Both the position numbers and the translations under genes were made by a program. Below, piece by piece: positions 10,559 to 21,511 of a stretch of DNA of 64,000 nucleotides; the stretch's first letter is position 1; every line of letters starts with the position of its first letter. This DNA comes from Pseudoneurospora amorphoporcata (Eukaryota; Ascomycota; Sordariomycetes; Sordariales; Sordariaceae). The stretch covers positions 210,849-274,848 of the forward strand of contig MU859076.1 in NCBI GenBank assembly GCA_033297205.1. The letters are read 5' to 3'. A model generated the notes under the pieces. That model did not search any database and had not been told where the DNA came from. It saw only the letters and a program-made list of their open reading frames with translations.

Positions 10559-13500
10559 TTAAGAAAGCAGCTTCATAATATCAGCCATCCTCGTCTCCTT
10601 AACCTTCTTCTTCTTATCCTGCTTCTCCTGGAAAGCCTTGCCAACTAGCTCTCTCTTCTCCTTCTGAATATCCAGTACACGTTCTTCGATCGTATTCTCC
10701 ATTACAAGTCTATACACCTGTGTCTCCCTGGTTTGGCCGAGACGATGGACCCGATCAACAGCTTGATCCTCGATGGCGGGCGCCCACCAGCTATCGGCGA
10801 GAATGACGGTGTTCGCTGAAACCAGGTTCAAGCCCACGCTGCAGACGCCCAAGCTGGCCAGCAGGATGCGCGTGTTAGGATCATAGTCCAGGGCGCGAAT
10901 GGCGGCGTCGCGCTGAGCTGTGTTCATGCTGCCATCAATACGTGTGTAGGTGTACCCAGCCTCGTCCAACTGATGCTGAATAATGGTTAAGAAGGAGGTC
11001 CACTGGGAGAAGATGATGACTTTGTCTCCTTCCTTCCCAAGGCTGTCCTTGACGAGCCTCAGCACGGCATCAGTCTTGGAGCTCTTGGTCTCGGATTCAA
11101 GTTCCTCTTCATCCTGGGCGACCGAGTGTTCGGGCGCTGGTTCAAGAAGCTTGTCTTCTGAGAGGGGAGCCCGGCACATAGGGCACTTCTGCTGAACTTC
11201 AATGACCTTGTCGATACAGCCTCGACAAAAGACGTGCTTGCAATATGTGATGACCGGGTTGTTCAATGGTTCAATGCAGATAGGACATTCTTCTTGGCTC
11301 TCGATGTAAAGCTGAAGTGCCTGTTGCAGAATGGCTTTGTTTTCGTCGGTGAGATCAACCACATCTTTATCCGCGAGAAGTTCGAGAACGTCCGTGATGC
11401 GTTTCTTGCAGAGAACCCAGTGGTTGCAACTAGTATTGGTTAACATCATTACTGGACTTGGTACACGGGGACACTTACGTTTGTCGAAGACGTAGGAGCC
11501 TCTCGAGGACTCCCTGAAACTGTCCCTGGGAACGCTTGGACTGCCTCCGGTAGTCTTCAAGAACTCCCTGTGCTTCGGACCTGATTCGTTTGTTAGCTCG
11601 CTGGCAACATAACGATCAGAAATTGGGGGAGAACTTACAGCAAGGCATCATACTTCTTCTGCTCATCAGGCCAGAAATTGATACGGACGGTTTGCTCGGT
11701 CTTCTCTGGAAGCTTTAGATCAACAAACTTCATGTCCTTCTTTCTGCGAATGCAGAGATCTCTCATTAAACCTCTCAAGAGAGCTTCTCCTTTGGGCTCC
11801 CCGTTGGCAAGCGGCCTGGTGAGAACAGTGTTGAAGATATCTGGCTGTTCAATTCCGCCTGTTATGCGGAGGAACTTGACCATTGAATGGAGATCCTTGA
11901 CGCTATTGACGCTATATTGGGAGTTTGTCAGCACTGCATATATTGTACCCGGGTCGTGCGTTCTTCAACTTACATTGGAGTTCCAGTGAGCACCCATCTG
12001 GACTTGGCCTCCAGCTTACAAGCATTCTCGGCCACCTTGGCTTTGGCATTACGGATGCTGTGTCAGTCTGTTAGCCTTGTACACAGAATTCCAACATCCT
12101 GCTCTATTGAACCCACCTATGTCCTTCGTCTAGGACCACCCTTCTCCAGCGAGTCTTGACTAGAGCCTCATCGGACAAGGTTCCGTAGCTTGTAATCACC
12201 ACATCGTGGTCTTTGAGCGTTTTGGCAAATTCTTTGCGTTTGCTTCCATGATACATGACAATGGTGGGCTGATGCTCTTCGTGAACATGGCGTCTGATCT
12301 GCTGCTTCCAATTGCTCATCACACCAACGGGGGCAACAATGAGAGTAGGGCCGGTGCCCAGCCCCTCCGTCATGATGAGACTGATGATCTGGATAGTCTT
12401 TCCGAGGCCCATATCGTCGGCACATATGGCGCCTGACATCAACTCGGGAGGAGTCTTGTTCTTGAAGCCCGTTGCCATGTTGTAGTACTTGCCGTCAGCG
12501 GTGTGCTGCCAGAGCTGTACAGAATCGGTGGACCCCTTTGCAGGCAATTTAGGATTCTCCTTGGAGATCATCCAAGCAAGGCCCTGAAGCTGATACGGAA
12601 GCAATTGCGCGCGCATCTTCTCTGGCTGAGGAGCCTTGGGAATATTGGCCAGGTCTTCCTCACTCATGGCGAGTGACTTGATCATATCACCGCCGGAGCG
12701 GAAATTGGTGATCTCGCTCATCTTGGCCAACTGTTCCATTGTAACCATGGGCTCCGGCTCTTGCGTTTGGCTAGGGAAGCCGTGAGTACCATTGCCCCTG
12801 AGTTCCAGTGTCTGTCTGTTTCTCTGCTCCTCATTTGCCTTGCGTGTTTGTTTGAGTTGAGTGGCTGTAACAAGCTTGTCCTTCTTCAGACGTTCCTCAA
12901 GGTTGGCTCGTTGAAGTGGCGCGCTCGTGCCGTAGAAGTAAAGTCGAACGGGGCAGTCGAAAGATCCTTTCTCTCCAGTAAGCATGCCCTCAACTACAAG
13001 GTCACCCTTGTCCTGGGTTGGGTTAGGAACGAAAATGGCCGCAGTGATTCAAGGGGGTTACACACCATGTAAGGGGCTAGGTTAGCTGCGACGGTCTTGG
13101 GGATATGACCAATCTGTCTGCCCAAAACATTGTCCACACGAATGGCATTGGGGTCGTACTGGTTCTGGGGTTCTCTCTTGCAGACAACTACTTCACCGGG
13201 AGAAGCTACGCCGCTATAGTATCGCACACCCACAATTTTGCCGTCTGTCTTGTATTAGCATGGGGAGCAGGCAGCAGCCGGGAGCATAAAGTATACGGAC
13301 CGAAATGGCCATAGAATTCGAGGACGGGGCCAGGGTCGGCCTGGGTAAGGTCAATAGTTTCGGGTTCATCGTCCGACTCAAGTGCATCGGGCTGGGTGCT
13401 GAGCCAATTCAGAGTGTCATGAATGGCCTGCACATGCGCAGGAGGACGATGCTGCGAACTCGGGATTGCATAGCTGCTCGGGGGTGGTTGGGTGTTTTGA

Positions 13501-13802
13501 CTGCTACGTGTTGTGTGAGTGCTGGTTGTTCTCTGGGTGCTCTGGGAGCCCGGAATGCTCGGTGCTGTTAGCCAAGGTAGTTGCCGGCGACCGGAACTAG
13601 TTTGGCTTGACGTAGAGGAGCGATTGGTGGTTGTAGATCGTGGGACGTACGGTGTGGACGGCGTGGAAGATCCTCGCCTGCCAGACCGAGACTGGGAGGA
13701 CCTAGAGAAGGGATTCCCACTGTTCAATCGACGACGAACTGCTGCATCACGGTATTCGGACTCGACAGTTCCACGACCCGAAATGTAGGGTCGCTTCGGC
13801 AT
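10559..13802 (-). CDS. HLTF/Rad5-like HIRAN-SNF2-RING DNA translocase and ubiquitin ligase
   Basis: Seven exons in transcript order: 13802-13301, 13244-13066, 13012-12117, 12057-11974, 11911-11639, 11580-11479 and 11429-10559. They total 2907 nt, 968 aa. A disordered Ser/Arg-rich N-terminus (1-165) is followed by a HIRAN domain (about 168-250), then SNF2 motif I DDMGLGKT (about 426-433), motif II DEGH (about 523-526) and LTGTPI. A C3HC4 RING (CPICIEPL...CKHVFCRGC...CPMC, about 720-760) sits between the two helicase lobes. The C-terminal lobe has SVGLNLVSA and DRVHRLGQTR. RING insertion plus HIRAN is the HLTF/Rad5/Rad8 plan: polyubiquitination of PCNA and fork remodelling in DNA damage tolerance. 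HIRAN binds 3' DNA ends in HLTF. The exact orthologue within the family is not settled. Six introns of 49-62 nt keep the frame. Confidence 0.92.
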
Positions 13803-15217
13803 TGTTGCTCAACTTTGGTGGGGGCACGCGTTGAGATGACTCGCAGCTGAGGAAGCTTCGATTTGAAGAGATGCCAGAAAACTGTGGTTGTTAAGGGGAA
13901 TATGCCGACAAGGTGAAGGACTTCAATCCGTCCTTCTCTTGTTTTTTTTTTCGAAACCGCAGATGCAGTTGTGGGAATGGACTTGGAAAGAGCGATCAAC
14001 CCTACCTATTCTACAGGACGTGTCGGGGTCACGGTTCAAAACACCCGGGCCGAGACGGCGGATGAAGAACGAACGCGGGACCCCAGTCGCTCTCATGCGA
14101 ACTCACGTGATACACCCAAAGGCTTGGGTCGTCAAGGTAGGAATGATAAGATACGAGATATGGACAATGACGTCACTGTCCAGTGGTTGAACAATGCCTT
14201 CCTTCAGTTGTTGACGAAAATTCGTGATGTATTTGAAACTGAAGTGCGTTAACGAGATATTCGGAAGGTTAGGGACCGTGTTAATTCAGGCATTGCACGC
14301 AAGTTATCACGCCCTTGGGTTTATACATGACTCGAATGAAGGCATTGCTATCAACAAGCCATTAGACTTTGCCATCGTGCTGTTTGCGATCAAGATCAGA
14401 CAAAGCAAGCAATCTACCACAAGTTGAATAACACGGTAAAGATGCAAGGGCCCGAAGACAGCCATGAGAGGACACGTAGCACGTTTCTTTCGAGGTATAA
14501 GTCAATGACATGCCGTCTGTACAGAACATTACCAATGTCTCGAGAAGAAGGAAGAAGTATTTCAGACGCTACCAACTCCTAAACGTACAATACATCCTTG
14601 GTCATGAAAGTATACAAAGACCCAGAAAACTTCCAGCATCCATGTCTTGATTAATAGCTTCCGATACAATGAGCAGCCTTCCAAGCGCTGCTCATCACAA
14701 CAAAATGGAGAACGCCCGCCATCCTATCAACGAACAACCGATAAAGACCGTCATACGCATCATATACGCATCGAGATGCGCTCCGAATGCCACGAGACTA
14801 AAATAATAAAGAAAAGCGCAAATGAACAATGTCCCTCCTTAACCGTCACTGTTGGTGAAACAAAGATGCAATGGTTAGCTTCCGAATGACTCTCTCACAG
14901 GTTTGATGTCCGATCATTTTCTTCGGCGGACCGCGTCGATTCGTTTGAGGGAATGGTTAGGAAATTCTTTCCATCTAAGCGAGCAGAAAAAATTGCGCTG
15001 GAGTTCTACAGAAGCCAGACGCTCCCTCGCTCGCTACTAGTCGGGTGTAGATTGGGTTGACGAAAAGAGGCGGGGAAGGGGCGATGTTAAAGTTTCCCGA
15101 CAACAGAAAAGGGGAAGGAACAGAGTCGACTAGGGCACAAAACCCAAGTCGCACAACTGGAAGGAGGGAATGGCAGAAAAAAAGCGAAAGAGGGGAAGGA
15201 ATGGGAAATCCACGTAC
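13803..15217. other. Intergenic between SNF2 gene start and the acidic-protein gene
   Basis: About 1.3 kb with no confident gene. The left part is the promoter of the SNF2 gene. The right part, to about 15130, is the uncertain 3' end of the acidic LDLNL-tail gene. A 92-codon plus-strand frame beginning ATG at 13977 is noted under rejected items. Confidence 0.5.
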
Positions 15218-16013
15218 AGCAAAGCAAGCGTCAAATCACCGTGGATGTGCGCCTTCAACTCAATCTCAATCTCGAGGTTCAAATCCAACCTCAACTTGAG
15301 CGGGTTCTTGCCTCCATCACCACCACCACCGCCTGGCTGCTGCATCTGCTGTTGCTGCTGCATCAACATCATCTGTTGTTGCTGGCGCTGTTGCTCCAAC
15401 GCTTGTCTCTGGCGGTACGACATTGGCTCTTCTTCCGAGTCTTCTTCGTCGGCGAAGCGGGGGCGACGACGGCGGCGAGGCTTCTCAGCCACCTCCTGGT
15501 TGCGGCTCTTCTTTTTCTTCTTTTCGTCGCGCATGAACTTGGGCTGCGGAGCTTCGTCCACCTTGGGCGTGGAGGGCTGAGATTCTGAGGGAGACTCCTC
15601 AACGGCGACGGTTCGGCTGGTATCGTGGCCGTCTGCTTCCTCTTCCTCTTGCTCTTGTTCGGAATCGTTCTCCGAGTTGTCGTCGTCGTTATCGTCATCG
15701 TCATCATCATCATCCTTCTCGTCGTTGTTGTTCACTTGGTTCTGGTTCTCTCCATCTTCTTTATCATTGTTCTCATTGTCATTGTCGCTATGGTTCTCGT
15801 TGCCGTCGTTGTCGTGCTTGTTGACGTCGCTGATGACTGGGTTGGGTCCCGTTGTTTCATTTTGGGCTTGCTCAGTGTTCTCATCCTTGTTCTCTCCAGC
15901 ATCCGGCTTGGGGACCTGATCGTTGACGTTTGGTGTCTAGGCAGCGTTAGTTACCAGTCCTGATCAGAGACTTGACACCGCTTCCACGTCGTGGATACAC
16001 TCACAGGATCCAT
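15218..16013 (-). CDS. Acidic disordered protein with C-terminal 'LDLNL...IHGDL' tail
   Basis: Exon 1 is 16013-16005 (ATG GAT CCT, donor GTGAGT). Exon 2 starts at 15936 after a CTAG acceptor, with CTAAC upstream. Both joins keep one frame. The protein has about 240 residues: Asn/Asp/Glu-rich repeats with a poly-Asp run, then a Lys/Arg cluster (RRRRRPRF), a Gln/Met-rich stretch, a Gly run and finally KLRLDLNLEIEIELK and IHGDLTLALL. The alternating hydrophobic tail looks like amphipathic beta strands. The same tail ends the gene at 18836. Function unknown; cell location not predictable. At the end of the tail the sequence forms a GTACGT donor (15217-15212); if it is not spliced, the frame runs to a stop at 15130. 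The 3' end is therefore unresolved. Confidence 0.72.
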
Positions 16014-17135
16014 CTTGTTTACAGATTATGAGTACTGTGTATCTCGTGAGTAGAGTTGCTATGAGGGTGGTATCACAACGACAGAGTGGAAAGAAAAGAG
16101 AGAATGCGTTGATTAGGCAAACGAGTTCCTAGAGAGTAGCTAGGACAGGAGACTAAACAACACAAAAACGGCTAATCCAGGTTTAAAAGACAGGGCACAT
16201 CCTTGGTATCCAACATTTCCGGATGATACTCACACGGCAACCAAGATCATCAACAGGGTCCAGCGCGAACACAAGGAGCAAAAGGGGAGGACCCTGATGC
16301 AATGATTCATACATTGGAGAACGGAAACCCGATTTTCTTTCCCACCATGAGACCACCGCATGCTTACGCGCTCTGTAACCCGACGCAAGGCAGCTCAGCC
16401 ATCCATCCATTTGCCGCACTTCAAAGCTAACCTACTCCTCACTGTCCCGGAGTGACGACATGGAGAGCCGTATCCCAAGACTTGAAGAACCGCCCAGCAA
16501 GCTTGGGCCTCTCTACAGGAGGGTGCTATGCCCAGAAAAACGGAGCATAATGGACACATTCTCTTGCACACACCCACCTGCATTGAGCGTGATGAAGCCT
16601 TGCACAGCAGAGGGAGTTAAGCGAGCTATGACGTCGATTGGAGGTCAAGAGCGGATCTTTCTTGGAGAATAAGCTTTTGGTGGGTGGGAAGTGAAAGGGC
16701 ACTGGTTCTTTGGGAACAAGGTGATGGTTGATTAGAAGAAAATCATTGAGGGGAAACCCCAAGGACCCAGGTGTAAATACCCCTCTTTGCGAACTGCACA
16801 TTGCACCTTCCCAGGATCAACATGTTAGCTGCATGGGATGACATGGAGAAGACAGGGGGAGGGGGTGTAAATACAACCACAGGCAGGGCCGCATCGCCAG
16901 GCACCGAGACCGTTTCAAGAGAGAGAGAAACGGAGGCACAACAACTGGGCCATCATAGTATATGACGGTGTCTCAAAGAAGGGAGCAGCTGGTTTGGCTA
17001 CCTGCCACAACAATCAACCAAGCCAACACCCGCTATCACGACTACCAGGTGTACATCGCTTTTTGTTCCAAGACCCAAAGAGCCACACTATTAACAAATC
17101 AACCAAGCGTAACCCAGCTATCGACGCAAAAAGAC
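16014..17135. other. Divergent intergenic region
   Basis: About 1.1 kb between two divergent genes, presumably carrying both promoters. I see no gene and no striking repeat. Short frames at 16183-16801 are on opposite strands and share no domain. Confidence 0.5.
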
Positions 17136-18118
17136 ATGGTTATCGGTCTCCTAGTCGTTGCGGGAATTCCCACGACAATAGGCGTCTGCGAAGCCTTGAG
17201 CGCGCAGAAAAAGGCCAACAACGCGGCTAAAGAGAAAGCCAAGTTCCAGTTGACAGCCGCCATCTCCCTGGATGGAGGACCACCAGAGGAGTGTTTTTGT
17301 GTGTTGAGGGATGGAAGAGTAAGTTTAGTTCCCGTTACCTGTCAGCTGTCATCCAGAGTCCGGATGAAATGACATCAACCCCCCATTTGGTTTCCCCAAC
17401 TCTTGGCTTACACCTCTGACAGTTATGGATCGACCATCCCGATTATCCCATGCCAGGCCACAAGTTCATGGGGTACTACTTCACCTATCCCTCTGAAGAG
17501 AAGCACCTGGGCATGGTGAGCACTATAGCAGACGATCCGCCCATGCTAAACTGGATTTATTGCGATAAGGACACTGGCATGGTCAAACACGGTGGCCGTC
17601 AAGCCACTATCGGGCATACCATTGGTCCTTGGTACTGGAGCAATGACGAGACTTGGTTGACGCTCGAAGGCGATAGCTTACAATTTGTTGCTGTTCATGA
17701 CGAGGAAACCCAGAGATGGTGTGTTTACTGGGACAAAGACAGGAAGATCAGGCGGTCAGGCGGTAGTTTTGTTGAAGACTATTCAGACGAATCTTCGGAG
17801 AAGGAAGAGGAGGAGGAGTCAGAAGAGGAAGATGATCCTGAGTGCAGTGAGAATGAGACGGGGGAACCCAGAAAGCCCACAAAGCCATCAGAAAAGGAAC
17901 CCAAAAAGGAAGCTCTAAAGAACGAGGACCAGAAAAACGGAGGTGGAGAGGCTGAGGGGAAGGAGAAGGAGGAGGAGAAAACGGAGGACAAGCAGGATGG
18001 TGGGGAAGCTCCTGCTTTGCAGCAAGTTCAGAAGCCCGTGAAATGGGTGCCGATCCTGCTGCGTCGTCGAATGCAGTTGGGGATGGAGAGCCGATACGTC
18101 AAGGGTGCTAATGGCTGA
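17136..18118 (+). CDS. Conserved-looking fungal protein, hydrophobic N-terminus and acidic C-terminus
   Basis: Exons 17136-17318 and 17423-18118 give 292 aa. The join AGA|TTA preserves the frame after a 104-nt intron. Residues 1-20 (MVIGLLVVAGIPTTIGVCEA) form a hydrophobic segment that could be a membrane anchor, followed by a Lys/Ala helix. The central folded part (about 45-165) is rich in Trp, Tyr and Gly (GHKFMGYYFTYP, WIYCDKDTGMVKHGG, GPWYWSNDETWLTLEG, WCVYWDKD). Residues 170-260 are Glu/Lys-rich and probably disordered. The end is basic. I recall similar uncharacterised proteins in other filamentous ascomycetes but know no function. Start chosen at ATG 17136 because the hydrophobic segment begins there; the frame stays open further upstream. 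Confidence 0.8.
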
Positions 18119-18835
18119 TGGCACGGATCATGTAGAGATGGGACAAGAATCGCGATGTGATGAGATGGGGGGGGCCACTGCATAAGCTCGGGATATCATG
18201 AAAGTTAAGGGCAGCGGTAATGATAGGGCCCTGGAAGTGTCATCAATGCTAATGGTAACACTGGATTTTGACGAATAGTGTGGCTTGGCCCAGTCCTGTC
18301 CCATTTATGCAAACCTGATAGCGAGAAAACGGAAACTGGATTCGACATCGCGCCACTGTCTTCGCTGATGTTAACCTCATCGCCAAGAAACCGACCAACC
18401 AGAGGAGAAAGAAGGGGGGGAAGGCTGTATGAGGCACCCACCAGCCGACCTTGCAGCACAGATGATGGGAAAGATTGGCGCACGATACATGCAGTTCCCG
18501 TCCCAATGTCCTCACCACCAAAGAGCGGGAGGTAACCTGGTAGCCTCACGGGGCAGAGGGTACCCTGATGACTTCATTGCTGGAGCTTGGTTCGTGTGAA
18601 CCCTGTTTTTGGACCACACCTCGAGATACTCCCTTTTAAAGACTTGCTCTTCTTTTTCAACTCTCTAAAGAAGATGTCTGGAACAAGACAATCGTCCGCA
18701 ATCTTCTAAAAAGATAACAACAAACTCCCGTCGGCTTTCTGTCTTTCGTTGGTCAGACAGTCAAGATCGACTTCCATCCAAAACCTCAACCCATCCAACA
18801 CATTTCCACATCAACACCAAACAAACATCGCCAAA
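18119..18835. other. Intergenic, promoter of the short LDLNL-tail gene
   Basis: No gene seen. The final 100 bases are C/A-rich without G, typical of a 5' UTR in these fungi. Confidence 0.5.
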
Positions 18836-19204
18836 ATGTCCACCCAAAGCGGTTCCGACACCACCAAGAAATCCAAGCGCCAGCAAAAGAAGCAAGCGCA
18901 AACCTACGAATCCGAGTCTGAATCCGAGGACTACGCCCCTCCTCCTCCCCGGCGCAAGCGCGGCAAGCAGCAAGGCCCCTTGGACTCGCTCGCCCTCGAC
19001 AACGTCGGCAACACGGTCGGCGGCGTCACCCAGGGCGTGACCGGCGCGCTGGGCGGCATCGCTGGCGGTGCTGTCCAGAACCAGCAGCAAGGCGGTGGTG
19101 GTGGAAAATCCGATACACTGCGCTTGAGGCTGGATCTCAATCTTGATATTGAGATCACGCTTAAGGCCAAGATTCATGGTGATTTGGAGTTGGCTCTCTT
19201 GTAA
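18836..19204 (+). CDS. Small protein with C-terminal 'LDLNL...IHGDL' tail
   Basis: A 122-aa frame starting at ATG 18836. The order is a Lys-rich start (TKKSKRQQKKQ), an acidic Ser/Glu stretch, a basic PRRKRGKQQ motif, a Gly/Val-rich helix-like segment (GNTVGGVTQGVTGALGGIAG), a Gly run and the tail LRLRLDLNLDIEITLK plus IHGDLELALL. The tail matches the last 30 or so residues of the acidic gene at 15218-16013, so the two are related at least there. Function unknown. The stop TAA lies inside a perfect GTAAGTG donor (TTG TAA GTG). A spliced form would remove the stop and extend the protein, exactly where the sister gene has GTACGTG. Confidence 0.8.
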   Translation: MSTQSGSDTTKKSKRQQKKQAQTYESESESEDYAPPPPRRKRGKQQGPLDSLALDNVGNTVGGVTQGVTGALGGIAGGAVQNQQQGGGGGKSDTLRLRLDLNLDIEITLKAKIHGDLELALL

Positions 19205-21511
19205 GTGTTTTTATTTTTTTAATTTTTATTTTGCTCTTCCGTTTTGCTCCTTTTTGCTTCCGCTTCTTGACCATCGTTGTTTCCTTGCCTTGCCCTCTTT
19301 GGCTGTTCGCTTCCCCTTGGCTTTGTATCATTTTGGATGATAGCGATGATGAGTATGGTTGAAGCATGCTGCGTTTGTTGCGTGCGATTGAACCTTTCCC
19401 ATCTGCTATGGAATCTTTCAGTATTTGATACCATATCTACCGTTTTCATAAAAACCGTCCACACCCTTCAACCATTCACTCGTTTCTTGCCTTGTACTGA
19501 AGGTCGATGCAGAGAAACTTGAGTTCATGTCTTGAAAGAGGCGCCTCTTCAACCCCGCCGTCGTCGCCGTCGCCATGTCTGTACCGGAGCAGGCCGTCGT
19601 CTCTCTGGTGTAGCCATCGTCGGTCGGTGTCGAGGTGGGGGGGAGCAAAGAGGAAGAACTAGTTCACACGCGCAGAACCAAAAACCGACTTTGCTGTACG
19701 ATTATGGCGCGTTGGATTGAAGAAGGAGTTGGAGAAGGACACCGGGAAATGTTCAGCAAGCGGGGGCGTTGTTTCGTTTCGTTTTCGAGCGGGCAAAACG
19801 ATTTTCGATGATTCCAATGCATGGCACAACTTCCACCTCATTACCCGTTCGAAAAGTCAAGAAGCAAGAAAAAAGGAAAGAAACAGGTCGCTGAAACATT
19901 GGGGCTAATTCCTTAGGAACTGAAGCAACTAGTTTCCTCCGGTTCATTTACTCCCTGCCGGCCGTTTCCCCCAGGCGGCAGCGGGAAAAGGCTTCTCTTG
20001 ATTCGGAATGGGTGGAGTTTGTCGGATTGGATTGGGATTTGGGTTTGGGATATTATCATGACAGTTAATGAAGGAATGGGAAGAGAGAAGGGAGTTCTTG
20101 GGTTCTCGCTCAAACATTGTCAAAGCATTTCAACGGCATTTTTTTTTGTTTTTTGTTTTGGTTCAGAAAGGTTTTGTTTATTTTGGGTCTGTATATCTTT
20201 TTTCCCCTCTTTCATTACAGCGCTATAATGACTATAAATTGCTGTAGTTTTGAAAACATTTCTCTGTCCGCTATCATGGTGGTTAGTGCTTGATTCTGCG
20301 GATGTTGTCCATCACGGTCCCGAACGAGACATGACGCCCGATAACGTCAAAGACCATGTCCATTGTTCGACATGAGCCTGTCACTTAATCGCAATCACAA
20401 ACCAGGGCGGCAGATCTTCGAGCCTCCCATGCTAGCATCCGCGACATGGAAGGAATATTAACACTGCTGTCACGTAACCCGGGACGAAGGTGCGCCAAGA
20501 CATCACTACACTAACACTTACACCCAACCACTGGGCAGCAAGGACCCGCATCAACATTCCAACTGCTCAGTTACCCATCGACTTTTCACCTCTATTTCAC
20601 TTCCCCTTTGTCATAGAAATTGGACGGTGATTTCTTTTTCTTTCCGCAAACCCTGAGCGCTACATCGTGGGATCTCATCTTTTACATCCCCTGAAGTCTA
20701 GGTACCCTTACAATCATAGCTTACGGACCTGGACCTGTCGATATTCCGCTAGGGCGTTTCAGGCAGGAGAATGCAAGCGGCAGAAGCCTGTTTCTTGTTC
20801 CTGGCTAAAAGGTGGGCACACAACACCACCTTCCCTGTTAGTTGTTTACTTTTTCTAGGGAAACCCAACAGACTCCCGTCGTAGGTTCTCCACTGTGACT
20901 AGGTATAAAAACAGAACAATAACGGGCCACTAATAGCTCCCCTTAGCAATTATCCATTCCAAGCTTGTTTGAAACTGAAAACTCCAGAGGCTTTTGAGCA
21001 ATAGGCATTTCCAAATGGTAACCTAACGGAACACTAACAGATAACATCTTACTGGCCGGCCAAATCCTCACCAAACGGACAGCCAGCCAGGATGTCTACG
21101 CCAACCACAGCGAAACGGACAGCCAGCCCCAGAGAGCTACCTCATCAAATTTAGTGTAACGTCATGACCTTGGTCAACCAAGGCAGCGTGTCTTCTAAGC
21201 GCAACCATCGTACCATGTCCCCTCCATTATGTCCAAGGAATTATCTTCCGTTCGTCAGCAACTGCTTTCTCGCAGCCGACGTTCGAATTCCTACAGCTTC
21301 AGCAGACGACGACACATCGAACGGAGACACGGAGACACGCGCGGACGTACAGTACGGTACCTCTACTCCAACATTTGCCCCTCACCACCACCTTGCCCCT
21401 GGCCTCCGAAGGATTCCAACCAGGGGTTTCGCTGCTTCACCAACCTGCAAGCGTTTTACCCCTCTTCTCCAGAATTCGAAGCCACCTTACCCTTACCTCA
21501 GCAACGTCTAG
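19205..21511. other. 2.3-kb intergenic region
   Basis: No supported gene. 19205-19520 could be a 3' UTR or a last intron of the preceding gene (an acceptor-like GATGCAG lies near 19511). 21160-21511 may hold an upstream exon of the next gene: a frame from ATG 21215 ends phase-compatibly at a GTACAG donor at 21347. Confidence 0.4.

Noticed and set aside
13977..14252. 92-codon plus-strand frame upstream of the SNF2 gene
   Set aside because: Codon use does not resemble the real genes, no family is recognised, and it occupies the divergent promoter.
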